Notes: generated by a model from the sequence alone, not told the origin. 64,000 nt of DNA from an uncultured Alphaproteobacteria bacterium (GCA_944391445.1 CALXTL010000011.1:1-64000), one strand, 5' to 3'; positions 34,578 through 44,100 are shown, counted from the first letter of the stretch. A program made the numbers and translations.

Positions 34578-34681
34578 GTCATCCTCGGGCCCGAGCGTAG
34601 CGAGGAATAGACCCGGGGATCCAGGAAACCAATACAGCCATATCTTTTAACCTGGATGTCCGGGTCAAGTCCGAACATGAC
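34578..34681 (+). repeat. Dispersed 104-nt palindromic element, copy C
   Basis: This is the third full copy, again exactly GTCAT...ATGAC over 104 nt, with ATCCAGG/CCTGGAT inner arms. It is fused to the 3' end of the tandem array. A related second half follows to about 34740, with another CCTAAAGGATGTCC ... CCGAACATGACC block as after copy A. Confidence 0.85.
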
Positions 34682-34837
34682 GGTGCCGGTGGGGCGACGT
34701 GTCCTAAAGGATGTCCAGACCAAGTCCGAACATGACCGGTAAGAAATGTCATCATCAACTAAGCGTAAAATCGCACAAACATACCCTGCCAAAATCCTGA
34801 CAGGGTACGTCTGCTTTCAGAATAACCGGGGACTTAC

Positions 34838-36691
34838 CTACCAACGTGTCGGACAAGCGCCGCCTCTGTTGGTACAAGTGCCGGAACTAGGGGCACCAGT
34901 GCCACACCTAAAGCCGACTTCTGCACGGCAAGAGCCGCAATAACTATAGTTTACCTGCCCGCAATAAGTGACATCCGCCCCCTGATTGTAAATATTTACA
35001 TCACATCTGGTTGTTATCGAACTACTCCCGCTCCTCGGCGAACAGGTGACGGAAACCTGATTGGTCGTTTTATTATACGATGTACTCGTCCCGATCATTT
35101 CGCCTACAAAATGTAACTCTACCGCACCACCATATGCAGTCCCAGGATCAAAATCAACATGTATCTTGGAATCGCCATAAAAATCGGCACTCCAATATTT
35201 GCTGGGCATAAATGTAACATAGTCAATATCCACATCCGTGCGGAAGGTAACATGAGAGTTAATGGTTATCGTTCCCAAATCAAGTTTGGGGGTTCCGCTA
35301 ACCTCTCTTTGACAAACCGACCAGCGTTTGCCCGGATCCCAAACCGTTATCGGATTAAACGTCAAACTGCCGGATTGTGTCACATTGCCGAAAATGCAGA
35401 TATCATTGCTGATCGTACCGCTGATGGTTGACCCGCTGTTATATCTTCGGCAATTATTGGCTGCCAGCAATTCGCTGCAGGTCCGTTTGCGTTTTTCAAT
35501 GCACATCGAGCTATCCGCTTCACACCATTTTGTACATACTTCTTCTGCCTCATTCACGGTAACAGGCGTACAATCAATGCCGGTGATGATATACTCACCC
35601 GGACAAATCATGCTGCTGTTGCTGCAAATATATCCTGCCGGGCAGCTGCCGCGGGTTCCCCCGCAACAGGTATATTTGTCGGAACAGGCTTCATAATTGG
35701 ACGAACGCGCCTGCCCGCCTATGCTTTTGCACTGCGCCGCCGTATATTTACCCAAATTCGGACACGGATTGCACTCCAAACAGCCCGAACAACCGCTCGG
35801 CGCCGGGGTCTTGCAGGTTGTGTTATTACATGTGACCGTTGCCGGACATGTACAGGTCGAGGCCTTTCCGCCGCAGGTGTCCGATCCCAAAATCTTCGGC
35901 GCCGGACAATTCTCTTTCGTATATTTATACATCGTGCCGCAAGCCGCACACTGCCAGCAGTTCAAGCCGCCAACCTTGCTGCTGTCTATCTTTGTGCAAT
36001 CCTTGTTCGGGTCTAATATGGATACATAGTCTTCATTATAATCAGAGCAAGTCTTCGTCACGCATTTCTGACAAAGTTTCGGCGTCGACGTGCTCCCGTC
36101 CTGGTTCACCGCCTTCTGCCGACTTGTGCAGAGGATCCAGTTATACGGACCGGAGCTTAAATACGCATTCCCAACCGCCGTCGCCGGTTTATACCCCGTG
36201 TTGCAACTGTAGTAATAATCCGCGCAGGTTCCGAAATTTTTCATCACCGCAACATTCGTCCCGCTTTTCTTCGTCGTGCTCCAACCCGCAGGTACTTGCG
36301 TGTTGGTTGAACAGTCTTCGCAGCTTTCATACAAACCGCCGCAGGACTCACCGCTGACCGTCTGCCCGTTCGGACAACCGCCTGATACCCCTTTCCCGGG
36401 TTTATACTTATATTGCGATGAACATTGACAATCCGCCCAACACTTCTTCCCGCCCGGCATATATTTAGGTTGGCAGGATTGATTGGCCGGAGCGCTAGAA
36501 AGCCAGCCTTTGCTTTCACAGCTTAGCGGGTCTGCGGACCCGCGTGTGCCGTCGCTCACACGACTGTCGGAATAAGAGATTTGTTCTTGATACTTAGGAA
36601 GCCAGCGAATATCCGCAAACGCCGTTTTTGCAGCGTATACGACCAAACCGGCCGCAAAAACAGCAGCCCCTAAGATGCGCGTAATTTTCAT
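34838..36691 (-). CDS. Large exported Cys-rich protein of unknown function
   Basis: This 617-residue protein has a signal peptide (about 1-27, cleavage near TAFA). About two-thirds of the mature chain is Cys-rich and Gly-rich, with repeated motifs such as SCGGLYESCEDC, DTCGGKAST and C-x2-C pairs. A middle-to-late part (about 420-560) is richer in beta-strand-like sequence (TITINSHVTFRTDVDIDYVTF) with fewer cysteines, and the C-terminus is Cys-rich again. No named domain is recognised. The style matches the smaller Cys-rich pair at 19748-20946, suggesting a lineage-specific surface or envelope family. The ATG at 36691 has an AGGTGA Shine-Dalgarno; a GTG 4 codons upstream overlaps it. Confidence 0.75.
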   Translation of the reverse strand: MKITRILGAAVFAAGLVVYAAKTAFADIRWLPKYQEQISYSDSRVSDGTRGSADPLSCESKGWLSSAPANQSCQPKYMPGGKKCWADCQCSSQYKYKPGKGVSGGCPNGQTVSGESCGGLYESCEDCSTNTQVPAGWSTTKKSGTNVAVMKNFGTCADYYYSCNTGYKPATAVGNAYLSSGPYNWILCTSRQKAVNQDGSTSTPKLCQKCVTKTCSDYNEDYVSILDPNKDCTKIDSSKVGGLNCWQCAACGTMYKYTKENCPAPKILGSDTCGGKASTCTCPATVTCNNTTCKTPAPSGCSGCLECNPCPNLGKYTAAQCKSIGGQARSSNYEACSDKYTCCGGTRGSCPAGYICSNSSMICPGEYIITGIDCTPVTVNEAEEVCTKWCEADSSMCIEKRKRTCSELLAANNCRRYNSGSTISGTISNDICIFGNVTQSGSLTFNPITVWDPGKRWSVCQREVSGTPKLDLGTITINSHVTFRTDVDIDYVTFMPSKYWSADFYGDSKIHVDFDPGTAYGGAVELHFVGEMIGTSTSYNKTTNQVSVTCSPRSGSSSITTRCDVNIYNQGADVTYCGQVNYSYCGSCRAEVGFRCGTGAPSSGTCTNRGGACPTRW

Positions 36692-36898
36692 GGTCTTGCT
36701 CACCTATCAAATACTACACCTATATTATCAGTATAGCTCAAAACAGCTTAAGTGCGCAAGTCAAAAATGCACTGTAACAAAATTGTCACAATCTCCCCAA
36801 AGCAACAATCCTGTTTCCTCTGCAGTTTTTTAACAGAAATTTTATAAAATGCGGTTATCTTTATCTTGGGATTAATTTGCACAAAAAAGGAAGCATCA

Positions 36899-37945
36899 AT
36901 GTCTTTCAGTATTTCGGAATTCATCCGGGTCAACCGGGTTTATTTTATCTGGGCCGTTTTTATGTTCTTTCTGTACCTGTTTCGTGACATGTTCGGCCTG
37001 GTGTTCATTACGTTTATCATGTGCTTCATCACCTCAAGCATCACGCACGACATCCGCCGCAAATTCCGCTGGAAGCGGCGGCCGATTGTTGTCAGCGTCT
37101 ATATATTGTTTTTATTGGGCGTTGTCGCCTTTTTATACCTGATTCCGCCGCGCATCCTTTCTGAAACGATGAATTTCACCGAGCAATTGCCCGGCAGTGT
37201 GCAAACCATCAAATCCTGGACGGAAAATTATGTCAAAGACAACGAGATCCTTGCGCCGATGGTTGCTCAGACCAAAAATATCCTGCTGCCGGAAACAACC
37301 GTCGTCAGCGCCTGGAACATCATCCGCGGAGGTCTGGAAAAAGGCTTGCATTATTTTGGTTGGTTTTTCCTGGCCATGTTATTCAGTTTTCTGATCATGT
37401 TTGACCTGCCCCGTTTGTCCAAGGGGGTACGCCACCTGCGTTTTACCAAACTGGCAGAGGCTTATCATGAAACCTCCGACAGTATCATCTTGTTTGCCAA
37501 AGTTGTCGGTGAGAATTTCCGCGCCCAGCTGATTATTTCTGCCGTCAACACCACGCTGACCGCTATCTGTCTCTATTTTCTGGATATAGACGCGATTGTC
37601 CTGCTGTGCACGTTGGTTTTCATCTGCGGTTTGATCCCTGTGTTGGGTATGCTGATTTCATCAGTGCCGATTCTGCTCATGGCGGTTAACAGCGGCGGGG
37701 TAGAACTCGGCCTCTGGGCTATTTTAATGATCATCACCATTCATCTGATTGAAACCTATGTACTGAACCCGCGCATTGTTTCTTCCGTCATGCATATCAA
37801 CCCGGTCATGACCCTGATCATTCTCTACATTGCCCATAGCATTATCGGTATGTGGGGAATGCTGCTTGGTGTGCCTATTGCCGTCTATATTTACCGCAAA
37901 ATCGGCATTCCGGCACGCAAAAGGCACCGGAGTAAAAAAGCCTGA
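36899..37945 (+). CDS. AI-2E family transporter
   Basis: This 348-residue polytopic membrane protein shows the family pattern: N-terminal helices, a central GWFFLAMLFSFLIMFDLP region, then IICGLIPVLGMLISSVP and a C-terminal GMWGMLLGVPIAVYIY. Members export small molecules, including autoinducer-2 or cations; the substrate is not predictable here. The ATG at 36899 has an AAGGAAG Shine-Dalgarno; an earlier TTG is not supported. A 195-bp gap separates it from the divergent Cys-rich gene and presumably holds both promoters. Confidence 0.85.
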   Translation: MSFSISEFIRVNRVYFIWAVFMFFLYLFRDMFGLVFITFIMCFITSSITHDIRRKFRWKRRPIVVSVYILFLLGVVAFLYLIPPRILSETMNFTEQLPGSVQTIKSWTENYVKDNEILAPMVAQTKNILLPETTVVSAWNIIRGGLEKGLHYFGWFFLAMLFSFLIMFDLPRLSKGVRHLRFTKLAEAYHETSDSIILFAKVVGENFRAQLIISAVNTTLTAICLYFLDIDAIVLLCTLVFICGLIPVLGMLISSVPILLMAVNSGGVELGLWAILMIITIHLIETYVLNPRIVSSVMHINPVMTLIILYIAHSIIGMWGMLLGVPIAVYIYRKIGIPARKRHRSKKA

Positions 37946-38051
37946 CTAAAACAAAATAAAAAAAACAACCTGTTTTAACTTGCTTTTACAACGGGAATAA
38001 GGTAGCCTGACAAAAAAATAAATTATGTCTAACTATTAAAAACTTATTTCT

Positions 38052-38318
38052 ATGGCGTATTTTTCTACTTTTCTTGCCATCGTTGTCGGATTTCTGGCTT
38101 TGAGCTTTATTGGCAGAATCTGCCAGGCAATAAAAGAACATTTTCTACAACGGCTGGCGCAGCAGATTTCGCAAATGTCTCTCCCGGAGATTGAACGACG
38201 TTATGCAAATCTGTACGACAAGCTGGAAGACCGCTATTCTCTGATCCAGATCTGGGAATATGAAATGCTTTTGGAAGAGCTCATCCGCCGGCGCAGCCAA
38301 AAACACAAGCTGGCGTAA
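38052..38318 (+). CDS. Small membrane-anchored coiled-coil protein
   Basis: This 88-residue protein has one N-terminal transmembrane segment (about 3-22) and a charged, helical cytoplasmic or periplasmic part (SLPEIERRYANLYDKLEDRYSL...LLEELIRRRSQ). I do not recognise a family. It lies 106 bp after the AI-2E gene and ends shortly before a hairpin shared with tRNA-Pro. Confidence 0.6.
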   Translation: MAYFSTFLAIVVGFLALSFIGRICQAIKEHFLQRLAQQISQMSLPEIERRYANLYDKLEDRYSLIQIWEYEMLLEELIRRRSQKHKLA

Positions 38319-38353
38319 TTCTGGCCGCAAAAGCTTTTCAAATACAAAAAAAG

Positions 38354-38376
38354 CCGCCGTTTTGGCGGTTTTTTTT
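38354..38376. terminator. Bidirectional terminator between small membrane gene and tRNA-Pro
   Basis: CCGCC (38354-38358) / GGCGG (38364-38368) has A runs before and T runs after, so it can end transcripts from both the small gene (+) and tRNA-Pro (-). Confidence 0.75.
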
Positions 38377-38381
38377 GTATT

Positions 38382-38458
38382 TGGTCGGATTGACTGGACT
38401 TGAACCAGCGACCTCTTCGTCCCGAACGAAGCGTTCTACCAGGCTGAACTACAATCCG
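38382..38458 (-). tRNA. tRNA-Pro (anticodon CGG)
   Basis: The 77-nt gene folds as a cloverleaf. The acceptor CGGAUUG pairs with CAAUCCG, the discriminator is A and CCA is encoded. The anticodon stem CUUCG/CGAAG holds loop UUCGGGA, so the anticodon is CGG. The T loop carries GGUUCAAGUCC. Confidence 0.94.
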
Positions 38459-38471
38459 GAATTTCGAAAGC

Positions 38472-38499
38472 ATAATACTCGCAAAATTCTTAGAATCAA
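38472..38499 (-). promoter_or_regulatory. Promoter of tRNA-Pro, with GANTC site
   Basis: On the minus strand TTGATT (38494-38499) and TATTAT (38472-38477) are 16 nt apart, 14 nt before the tRNA 5' end. The -35 is part of TTGATTC, so a CcrM site (38493-38497) overlaps it. Confidence 0.5.
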
Positions 38500-38509
38500 G
38501 TAAAAAATT

Positions 38510-39808
38510 TCATTGTCCGATACATTGATAGCAAAAGCCAAGGTTTCTGGCCTCTTGCGGCGATAATAAATTGCGCAGATCCACAATATTGGGCGTATTC
38601 ATCAATTCTTTGATTTCTGTCAGATCTGCTTTGCCAAACTCCGGCCATTCGGTCAGAATCGCCAAAACATCCGCTCCCTCAACCGCATCCGTCATACTGG
38701 TGGCATATTCAACCTTTGCCCCGAGGATTTTGGCCGCGTTGCTCATGGCCTTAAAATCATAAACCCGCAGTTTTGCACCATGAGCCAACAATTCCGAAAC
38801 AATCTGCATAGCCGGAGATTCGCGGCAATCATCCGTCCCGTTCTTAAAAGCAAGCCCCCAAATGGCTATTTTGGCGTCAGGAATATTCTTAACCGTTTCC
38901 AAAATCCGATTCGCCATCCGGGCTTTGCGGGCATCATTACCTTTGATGACGGTCTCAATCAACGATAAATAAACACCATATTGCCGCGCCATATAAGCCA
39001 TGGCATTTGTATCTTTCGGGAAGCAGGAGCCGCCATACCCCGGCCCCGGATTCAAAAAACGATCGCCGATACGCCGGTCCAACCCCATACCTTTGGCCAC
39101 TTCATAAATATCAGCACCGGCTTTTTCGCAAAAATCAGCCATCTCGTTGATATAATGAATCTTCATGGCTAAAAAAGCATTGGAAGCATATTTGATTGTC
39201 TCTGACGATCGGCGGCGCACATACAAAATCTGTGTTTTCCCCTCAAAGGGCTTATATAAATCTCGCAAAACCGCACCGGCTTTTTCGTTGTCGGCTCCGA
39301 TAACAATCCGATCCGGACTAAAAAAATCATGCAACGCAAAGCCCTCGCGCAAAAACTCGGGCAAAGAAACCACGTCAAAATCAGCCTGCGGCCGACGATT
39401 ACGGATAATTTTTTCAATATCATCACCGGTCCCCACCGGAACCGTGGACTTTGTTGCAACGACCGTATAACCCTGCAGATATTGCGCCAATTCCTCTGCC
39501 GCTTCGTGAATATAGCGCATGTCCGCCTCCTTTGTAATCGGATGCGGCGGAGTCCCGACAGCAATGATGACAACATCGGCCTCTTGCACGCCTTCGCGCA
39601 TTGATGTCGTAAATTTCAGACGGCCGTTGCGCACATTGTTTAAAAACATTTCATCCAGACCGTCTTCAAAAATAGTTGCCTTGCCCGAACGCAAAGTCTC
39701 TATCTTGGCAGCATTATTGTCTATGCAGATAACGTCGTGGCCGAGCTCGGCAAAACCGACCCCCGTCGGCAAACCGACATACCCGGTACCGATAATTCCT
39801 ATTTTCAT
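38510..39808 (-). CDS. ugd: UDP-glucose 6-dehydrogenase
   Basis: This 432-residue enzyme oxidises UDP-glucose to UDP-glucuronate for surface polysaccharides. The NAD-binding motif is IGTGYVGLPTGVGFAELGHDV at the N-terminus, and the catalytic thiol is Cys262 in GYGGSCFPKDTNA. The C-terminal third carries the UDP-binding fold. A second, distinct nucleotide-sugar dehydrogenase lies at 60250. A GDP-mannose dehydrogenase is less likely given the GGSCFPKD context. Confidence 0.92.
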   Translation of the reverse strand: MKIGIIGTGYVGLPTGVGFAELGHDVICIDNNAAKIETLRSGKATIFEDGLDEMFLNNVRNGRLKFTTSMREGVQEADVVIIAVGTPPHPITKEADMRYIHEAAEELAQYLQGYTVVATKSTVPVGTGDDIEKIIRNRRPQADFDVVSLPEFLREGFALHDFFSPDRIVIGADNEKAGAVLRDLYKPFEGKTQILYVRRRSSETIKYASNAFLAMKIHYINEMADFCEKAGADIYEVAKGMGLDRRIGDRFLNPGPGYGGSCFPKDTNAMAYMARQYGVYLSLIETVIKGNDARKARMANRILETVKNIPDAKIAIWGLAFKNGTDDCRESPAMQIVSELLAHGAKLRVYDFKAMSNAAKILGAKVEYATSMTDAVEGADVLAILTEWPEFGKADLTEIKELMNTPNIVDLRNLLSPQEARNLGFCYQCIGQ

Positions 39809-39969
39809 GCAAGTCCTCTGTTCAAATATTGAATATCCGTGACAGTACTATCAGATTCGTCCGAGTGACGCAACTGATTATTCCGACATAAACACATGCA
39901 TATTTTACGCTTGCCAAAAAACGCCCCCTATATTAACGTAAAGCAGACAACAATCAACGGGAGTGTCCG

Positions 39970-40449
39970 ATGCGTAAAAAACTTTCTTATTTTTTGGCCA
40001 GCTTTCTGGGTACCGGTTTTTCGCCTGTTGCGCCGGGAACGGCAGGCTCTTTGGCAACATTGCCGTTAGCCTTTGTTCTTGCTTGGTTCTACGGCCTCGC
40101 CGGAATTTTAACCGGGGCATTTTTAGCCTTTGCCGTCGGCGTCGTCGTCACCAAGGAAGTTTTGAAACATTCTCAACATGACCCTTCGTTTGTTGTGATT
40201 GATGAAGTTGCCGGGCAGTTGCTGACTTTTTTCCCCGTGGCATCGTTTCTGCAGCACAATCACAATGCCTGGCTGACTTACCTGCTGGGTTTTGGATTGT
40301 TTCGTCTGTTTGACATCACCAAACCGCAACCGGCACGCTGGGCCGACCGCCGGGTTCTCAATGCCTGGGGCGTAATGCTGGATGATATTTTTGCCGGACT
40401 TTATGCGGCGGCCTTCCTGTACCTGCAACATAGATTTCTGCCTTTCTGA
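39970..40449 (+). CDS. pgpA: Phosphatidylglycerophosphatase A
   Basis: This 159-residue membrane phosphatase makes phosphatidylglycerol from its phosphate. The N-terminal GTGFSPVAPGTAGSLATLP, the central VIDEVAGQLLTF and the FRLFDITKPQPARWAD motif are all family signatures. It is divergent from ugd across a 161-bp gap and is followed by the ABC exporter. Confidence 0.95.
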   Translation: MRKKLSYFLASFLGTGFSPVAPGTAGSLATLPLAFVLAWFYGLAGILTGAFLAFAVGVVVTKEVLKHSQHDPSFVVIDEVAGQLLTFFPVASFLQHNHNAWLTYLLGFGLFRLFDITKPQPARWADRRVLNAWGVMLDDIFAGLYAAAFLYLQHRFLPF

Positions 40450-40455
40450 TTGATA

Positions 40456-40484
40456 TTGCCAAACGGCAAAAATCCTGATAGGAT
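40456..40484 (+). promoter_or_regulatory. Candidate promoter of the MsbA-like exporter
   Basis: TTGCCA (40456-40461) and TAGGAT (40479-40484) are 17 nt apart. This position makes an ATG at 40483 unusable and supports the start at 40519. Confidence 0.5.
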
Positions 40485-40518
40485 GCCTTTCAAGTTCAAT
40501 AACCGGTTAAGAAGCACA

Positions 40519-42282
40519 ATGTTTGCCAGCCTGAAAAACAAAGTCAAATCATCTTACATCATCAACAACTATTCCAAAATGTATCCTTATGTTAAGCCCT
40601 ACACTTTCAGGGCTTTGGTTGCTGTTTTGATCACCATTCCCATTGGCGCGATGGACGCCGTCATTGCCTGGTCGCTCAAACCCTATATGGATATTGTCAT
40701 GGTCAACAAATCGGCGGTTTCAACCACTTACATCCCGCTGCTGATCATCCTGTTCAGTATGTTGCAGAGCCTGTTTAATTATACCGCCACCTATTTAAAC
40801 ACATGGGTCGGACGCAAAATCGCCAATGATGTCAAAATAGACCTTTTTGCCAAACTGATGCACTACGATGCCCAGTTTTTTGACAACCGGCGCTCCGGCG
40901 ACATTATTTTGGAGTTCAACACCAATGTGGATACAGCCTGCAATGGTCTGCTTTCCAACCTCAAACTGTTTACGACCAGGGTCTTCTCCTCTTTGTCGCT
41001 GATTGCGGTTTTGTTTTACAATTCCTGGCAGCTGGCCATCGTCGCCGTCATTGTCCTGCTCGGCGCATTATACCCGCTGACCACGTTGCGCCGCAAGCTG
41101 AAGTCGCTTTTTAACAAAAATATATTTTCCAGCGCGGCGGTTATGACTCATTTTAACGAAACCTACAGCGGCAACCGCATCATTGCTTCTTACAATTTGT
41201 ATGATTATCAAATGCATCGTTTCAAAGAAACGCTGCATTCCTTGTTTAAACTCGGCATCAAGATGATCCAGCGCACCGGCATGCTGTCGCCGATTATGCA
41301 TTTTGTTGTTTCCTTGGGTATTGCCCTGGTTATCTGGCTCGGTAGCTATCTGATCGTAACCCACCAGATCACCGCGGGCAACTTTGTATCTTTCATCACC
41401 GCACTGATTATGCTTTACAATCCGATCAAAAGCATCGGCAACAATTACAATGCCGTTCAGTTGTCGCTGATTGCCATGGAACATGTGTTTAAGCTGTTGG
41501 AAGATACGCCGAAAATTACAGACAAGCCTGAAGCCAAGTCTTTGCAAAAAATCAAAAAAGACATTGTCTACAAAGACGTCTGTTTTGAATACCGCCCCGG
41601 AAAACCGATTCTCAAAAATGTTAATCTCGACATCAAAATTGGCCAGACGATTGCTTTTGTCGGCAATTCAGGCGGCGGCAAAACCACGTTGGTCAATTTG
41701 CTGCCGCGATTTTACGATGTCACATCCGGACAAATTCTCATTGACGGCACCGACATTCGCGATTTTCAAATAGATTCGCTCCGGGAAAAAATCTCTGTTG
41801 TTTTTCAAGATAATTTTCTTTTTGCCGGCACCATCCGCGATAATATCCTGCTTGGCGCGGAAAATGCCACCGAAGAACAGATTGACCGCGCGGTTCGTTC
41901 AGCTTGCCTGGAAGAGTTTATTCAGTCACTGGACAAAGGTCTGAACACCAATATCGGTGAGCGCGGCGTCTTGCTTTCCGGCGGACAAAGGCAGCGCATT
42001 GCCATAGCCCGCGCTTTTATCAAAAACGCGCCAATCGTTATTTTGGATGAAGCAACCTCTGCGCTGGATAACAAATCAGAAGCTATTGTTCAGGAAGCCA
42101 TCAATAACCTGATGGAAGATCGCACGGTTTTGATTATTGCACACCGTTTGTCAACTGTCCGCCATGCAGACAAAATTGTGGTGGTCAATTATGGCGAAAT
42201 TGCCGAAATCGGCACGCATGAAGAGTTGATAGCCAAAGAAGACGGGATCTATGCTTCTCTTTATAAAACCCAGTTAAAATAA
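40519..42282 (+). CDS. ABC transporter, MsbA-like lipid exporter
   Basis: This 587-residue protein is a fused half-transporter: six transmembrane helices (about 20-320) then an ATP-binding domain with Walker A GNSGGGKTTL, signature LSGGQRQRIAIARA, Walker B IVILDEAT and the H-loop IIAHRLSTV. The type I exporter layout and neighbours fit a lipid A or lipid-linked glycan flippase, working as a homodimer. The start is set at 40519, with AAGAAG upstream and a promoter that excludes earlier starts. The two glycosyltransferases that follow are probably co-transcribed. Confidence 0.87.
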   Translation: MFASLKNKVKSSYIINNYSKMYPYVKPYTFRALVAVLITIPIGAMDAVIAWSLKPYMDIVMVNKSAVSTTYIPLLIILFSMLQSLFNYTATYLNTWVGRKIANDVKIDLFAKLMHYDAQFFDNRRSGDIILEFNTNVDTACNGLLSNLKLFTTRVFSSLSLIAVLFYNSWQLAIVAVIVLLGALYPLTTLRRKLKSLFNKNIFSSAAVMTHFNETYSGNRIIASYNLYDYQMHRFKETLHSLFKLGIKMIQRTGMLSPIMHFVVSLGIALVIWLGSYLIVTHQITAGNFVSFITALIMLYNPIKSIGNNYNAVQLSLIAMEHVFKLLEDTPKITDKPEAKSLQKIKKDIVYKDVCFEYRPGKPILKNVNLDIKIGQTIAFVGNSGGGKTTLVNLLPRFYDVTSGQILIDGTDIRDFQIDSLREKISVVFQDNFLFAGTIRDNILLGAENATEEQIDRAVRSACLEEFIQSLDKGLNTNIGERGVLLSGGQRQRIAIARAFIKNAPIVILDEATSALDNKSEAIVQEAINNLMEDRTVLIIAHRLSTVRHADKIVVVNYGEIAEIGTHEELIAKEDGIYASLYKTQLK

Positions 42283-42293
42283 AGGACGCCAAC

Positions 42294-43238
42294 ATGGGAA
42301 AATTATATATCAAGCTGCTTCGCTTGCTCGGCCTCATTTCCGAACAGGAATACCGAACCAGAAAAATCAAATATCTGCCGCACATAAATAAAGATGAAGT
42401 TACGCTCCAGATCAACCGTTTCAATGCCTTAGGCACCATCAAGAGAGAAACTTCGCCGCGGCTGATTGTTTCGCTGACATCGTTTCCGGAACGCATGTAC
42501 GACATTCATTATACGCTGTATTCCCTGCTTAACCAAAGCCTGAAACCGGACACCGTGATTCTCTGGCTGGCCAAAGAACAATTTCCCGGCCGTGAAAAAG
42601 ACATTCCGGCAGAAGTGCTGCATCTGCGCAATAACGGCCTAGTCATTAAATGGTGTGAAGATCTCCGCTCCTATAAAAAACTTGTTCCCGCCTTGCATGA
42701 GTTTCCGGATGACATCATCATCACCGCCGATGACGATATTTATTATCCGCCGCGATGGCTGGAACTTTTATACACGGCTTACCTCAAAAATCCGCAAGCA
42801 GTTCATTGCCACCGCGGTCATCATCTGCGTTTTTCTGCGGAAGGAAAAATCCTTCCCTATAAGCAATGGAAGCACCGTATCCGCCCCGGCGCGCCCTCCT
42901 TTGCCAATTTTTCAACCGGCGCCGGCGGAGCGCTCTACCCGCCGCATAGTTTGTACAAAGATGTCACTAATGTCTCTCTTTTCAGAGAACTGGCACCGAA
43001 CGCGGACGATATTTGGTTTTGGGCAATGGCTGTTATGCAAGGCACGCCGATTAATATTGTCAGCCATAACCTGCGCAAATTGATTTATGTCAACCCGGAG
43101 CGGGAAATGCGCCTGGGCAACGAATTTACGCTGGCAATGGTAAATTGTGCCGAAGGACGCAATGACCAACAGCTGCAAGCCGTCCTCCGACACTATCCGC
43201 ATATTGAAGAAAATCTTTTTCAACAGACAAAGAGGTAA
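42294..43238 (+). CDS. Putative glycosyltransferase (DDD type)
   Basis: This 314-residue protein has a GT-A-like layout: LIVSLTSFPERMYDIHYTLYSL at the N-terminal half, and a metal-binding-type DDD in IITADDDIYYPPRWLELL. A GAGGALYPP segment and a late DDIWFW motif (acceptor and catalytic region) are also seen in this family of uncharacterised glycosyltransferases. It lies 11 bp after the ABC exporter with AAAGGA before the start, suggesting it modifies the exported lipid-linked glycan. Confidence 0.75.
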   Translation: MGKLYIKLLRLLGLISEQEYRTRKIKYLPHINKDEVTLQINRFNALGTIKRETSPRLIVSLTSFPERMYDIHYTLYSLLNQSLKPDTVILWLAKEQFPGREKDIPAEVLHLRNNGLVIKWCEDLRSYKKLVPALHEFPDDIIITADDDIYYPPRWLELLYTAYLKNPQAVHCHRGHHLRFSAEGKILPYKQWKHRIRPGAPSFANFSTGAGGALYPPHSLYKDVTNVSLFRELAPNADDIWFWAMAVMQGTPINIVSHNLRKLIYVNPEREMRLGNEFTLAMVNCAEGRNDQQLQAVLRHYPHIEENLFQQTKR

Positions 43239-43241
43239 TCC

Positions 43242-44096
43242 ATGCTCAAACATCCGATTGTCTCGGTTTTAATGCCGGTCTACAATACCAAAGAATCTTA
43301 TCTGCGTGAGGCTATAAACAGTATTCTCGCTCAAAGCTTTGAAAATTTTGAATTTCTGATCCTCAACGACTGCTCAACAGACCCCAATGTCGAAAAAGTT
43401 GTTTTGTCTTATCATGACAAACGTATCAAATACTACCGCAATGATAAAAATCTTGGTATTTCCGGCTCGCGCAACAAACTTGTTTCCTTAGCCAAAGGCA
43501 AATATCTGGCGGTGATGGATCATGATGACATCAGCCTGCCGGAACGTTTTGCCAAACAAACGGAATATCTGGAAGCACACCCGGAAGTTGGCGTTGTCGG
43601 TTCTTTCGCTCGGGAGCTGATTTCCGGCAAGACTTTGTCGCTGCCGGTTTATGATGCCGACATCAAACAGGCATTGTTTTTCCGCAGCAGCATTTTTCAT
43701 CCGGCCTCCATGCTCCGCCGCGAATTGTTTACAGATTTTGCCTATGAAAACGAGTTCACGCCGGCCGAAGATTATGCGCTTTGGTGTCGTCTCATCAGCC
43801 ATACCTGTTTTCATAATATCCCTGAAATCTTATTTATATACCGCAACCACAAAACAAATACATCACACAGACAAAAGCTGCGGACGGCAGAAGTCAGCGG
43901 TAATATCCGCCTTTTTGTCCGGCGGGACAATCCTGACCTTTATGCCGCCGCGCGGGAAAGAGCAACGACATTTATTCGCATCAGCCTTTTCGGCTTCCTC
44001 CCTTTGCTGACCATCCGAAAAAGACAAAACCGCACAATCTGCAAACTGTTTAATCTGTTGCCTTTATATAGTTGCAAATCAAAAACAATCATCTAA
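43242..44096 (+). CDS. Family 2 glycosyltransferase
   Basis: This 284-residue inverting transferase has the GT2 start IVSVLMPVYNTKESYLREAINSI... wait-free pattern VSVLMPVYNT, the nucleotide site LNDCSTD, the DxD-like MDHDDISLPERF, and an acceptor motif EDYALWCRL. It begins 3 bp after the previous glycosyltransferase. Donor and acceptor sugars are unknown. A hairpin terminator follows. Confidence 0.9.
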   Translation: MLKHPIVSVLMPVYNTKESYLREAINSILAQSFENFEFLILNDCSTDPNVEKVVLSYHDKRIKYYRNDKNLGISGSRNKLVSLAKGKYLAVMDHDDISLPERFAKQTEYLEAHPEVGVVGSFARELISGKTLSLPVYDADIKQALFFRSSIFHPASMLRRELFTDFAYENEFTPAEDYALWCRLISHTCFHNIPEILFIYRNHKTNTSHRQKLRTAEVSGNIRLFVRRDNPDLYAAARERATTFIRISLFGFLPLLTIRKRQNRTICKLFNLLPLYSCKSKTII

Positions 44097-44100
44097 AAAA

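Noticed and set aside
34541..34792. Short open frames across the palindromic elements
   Set aside because: They follow the repeat sequence, recur in each copy with different ends and show no coding features.
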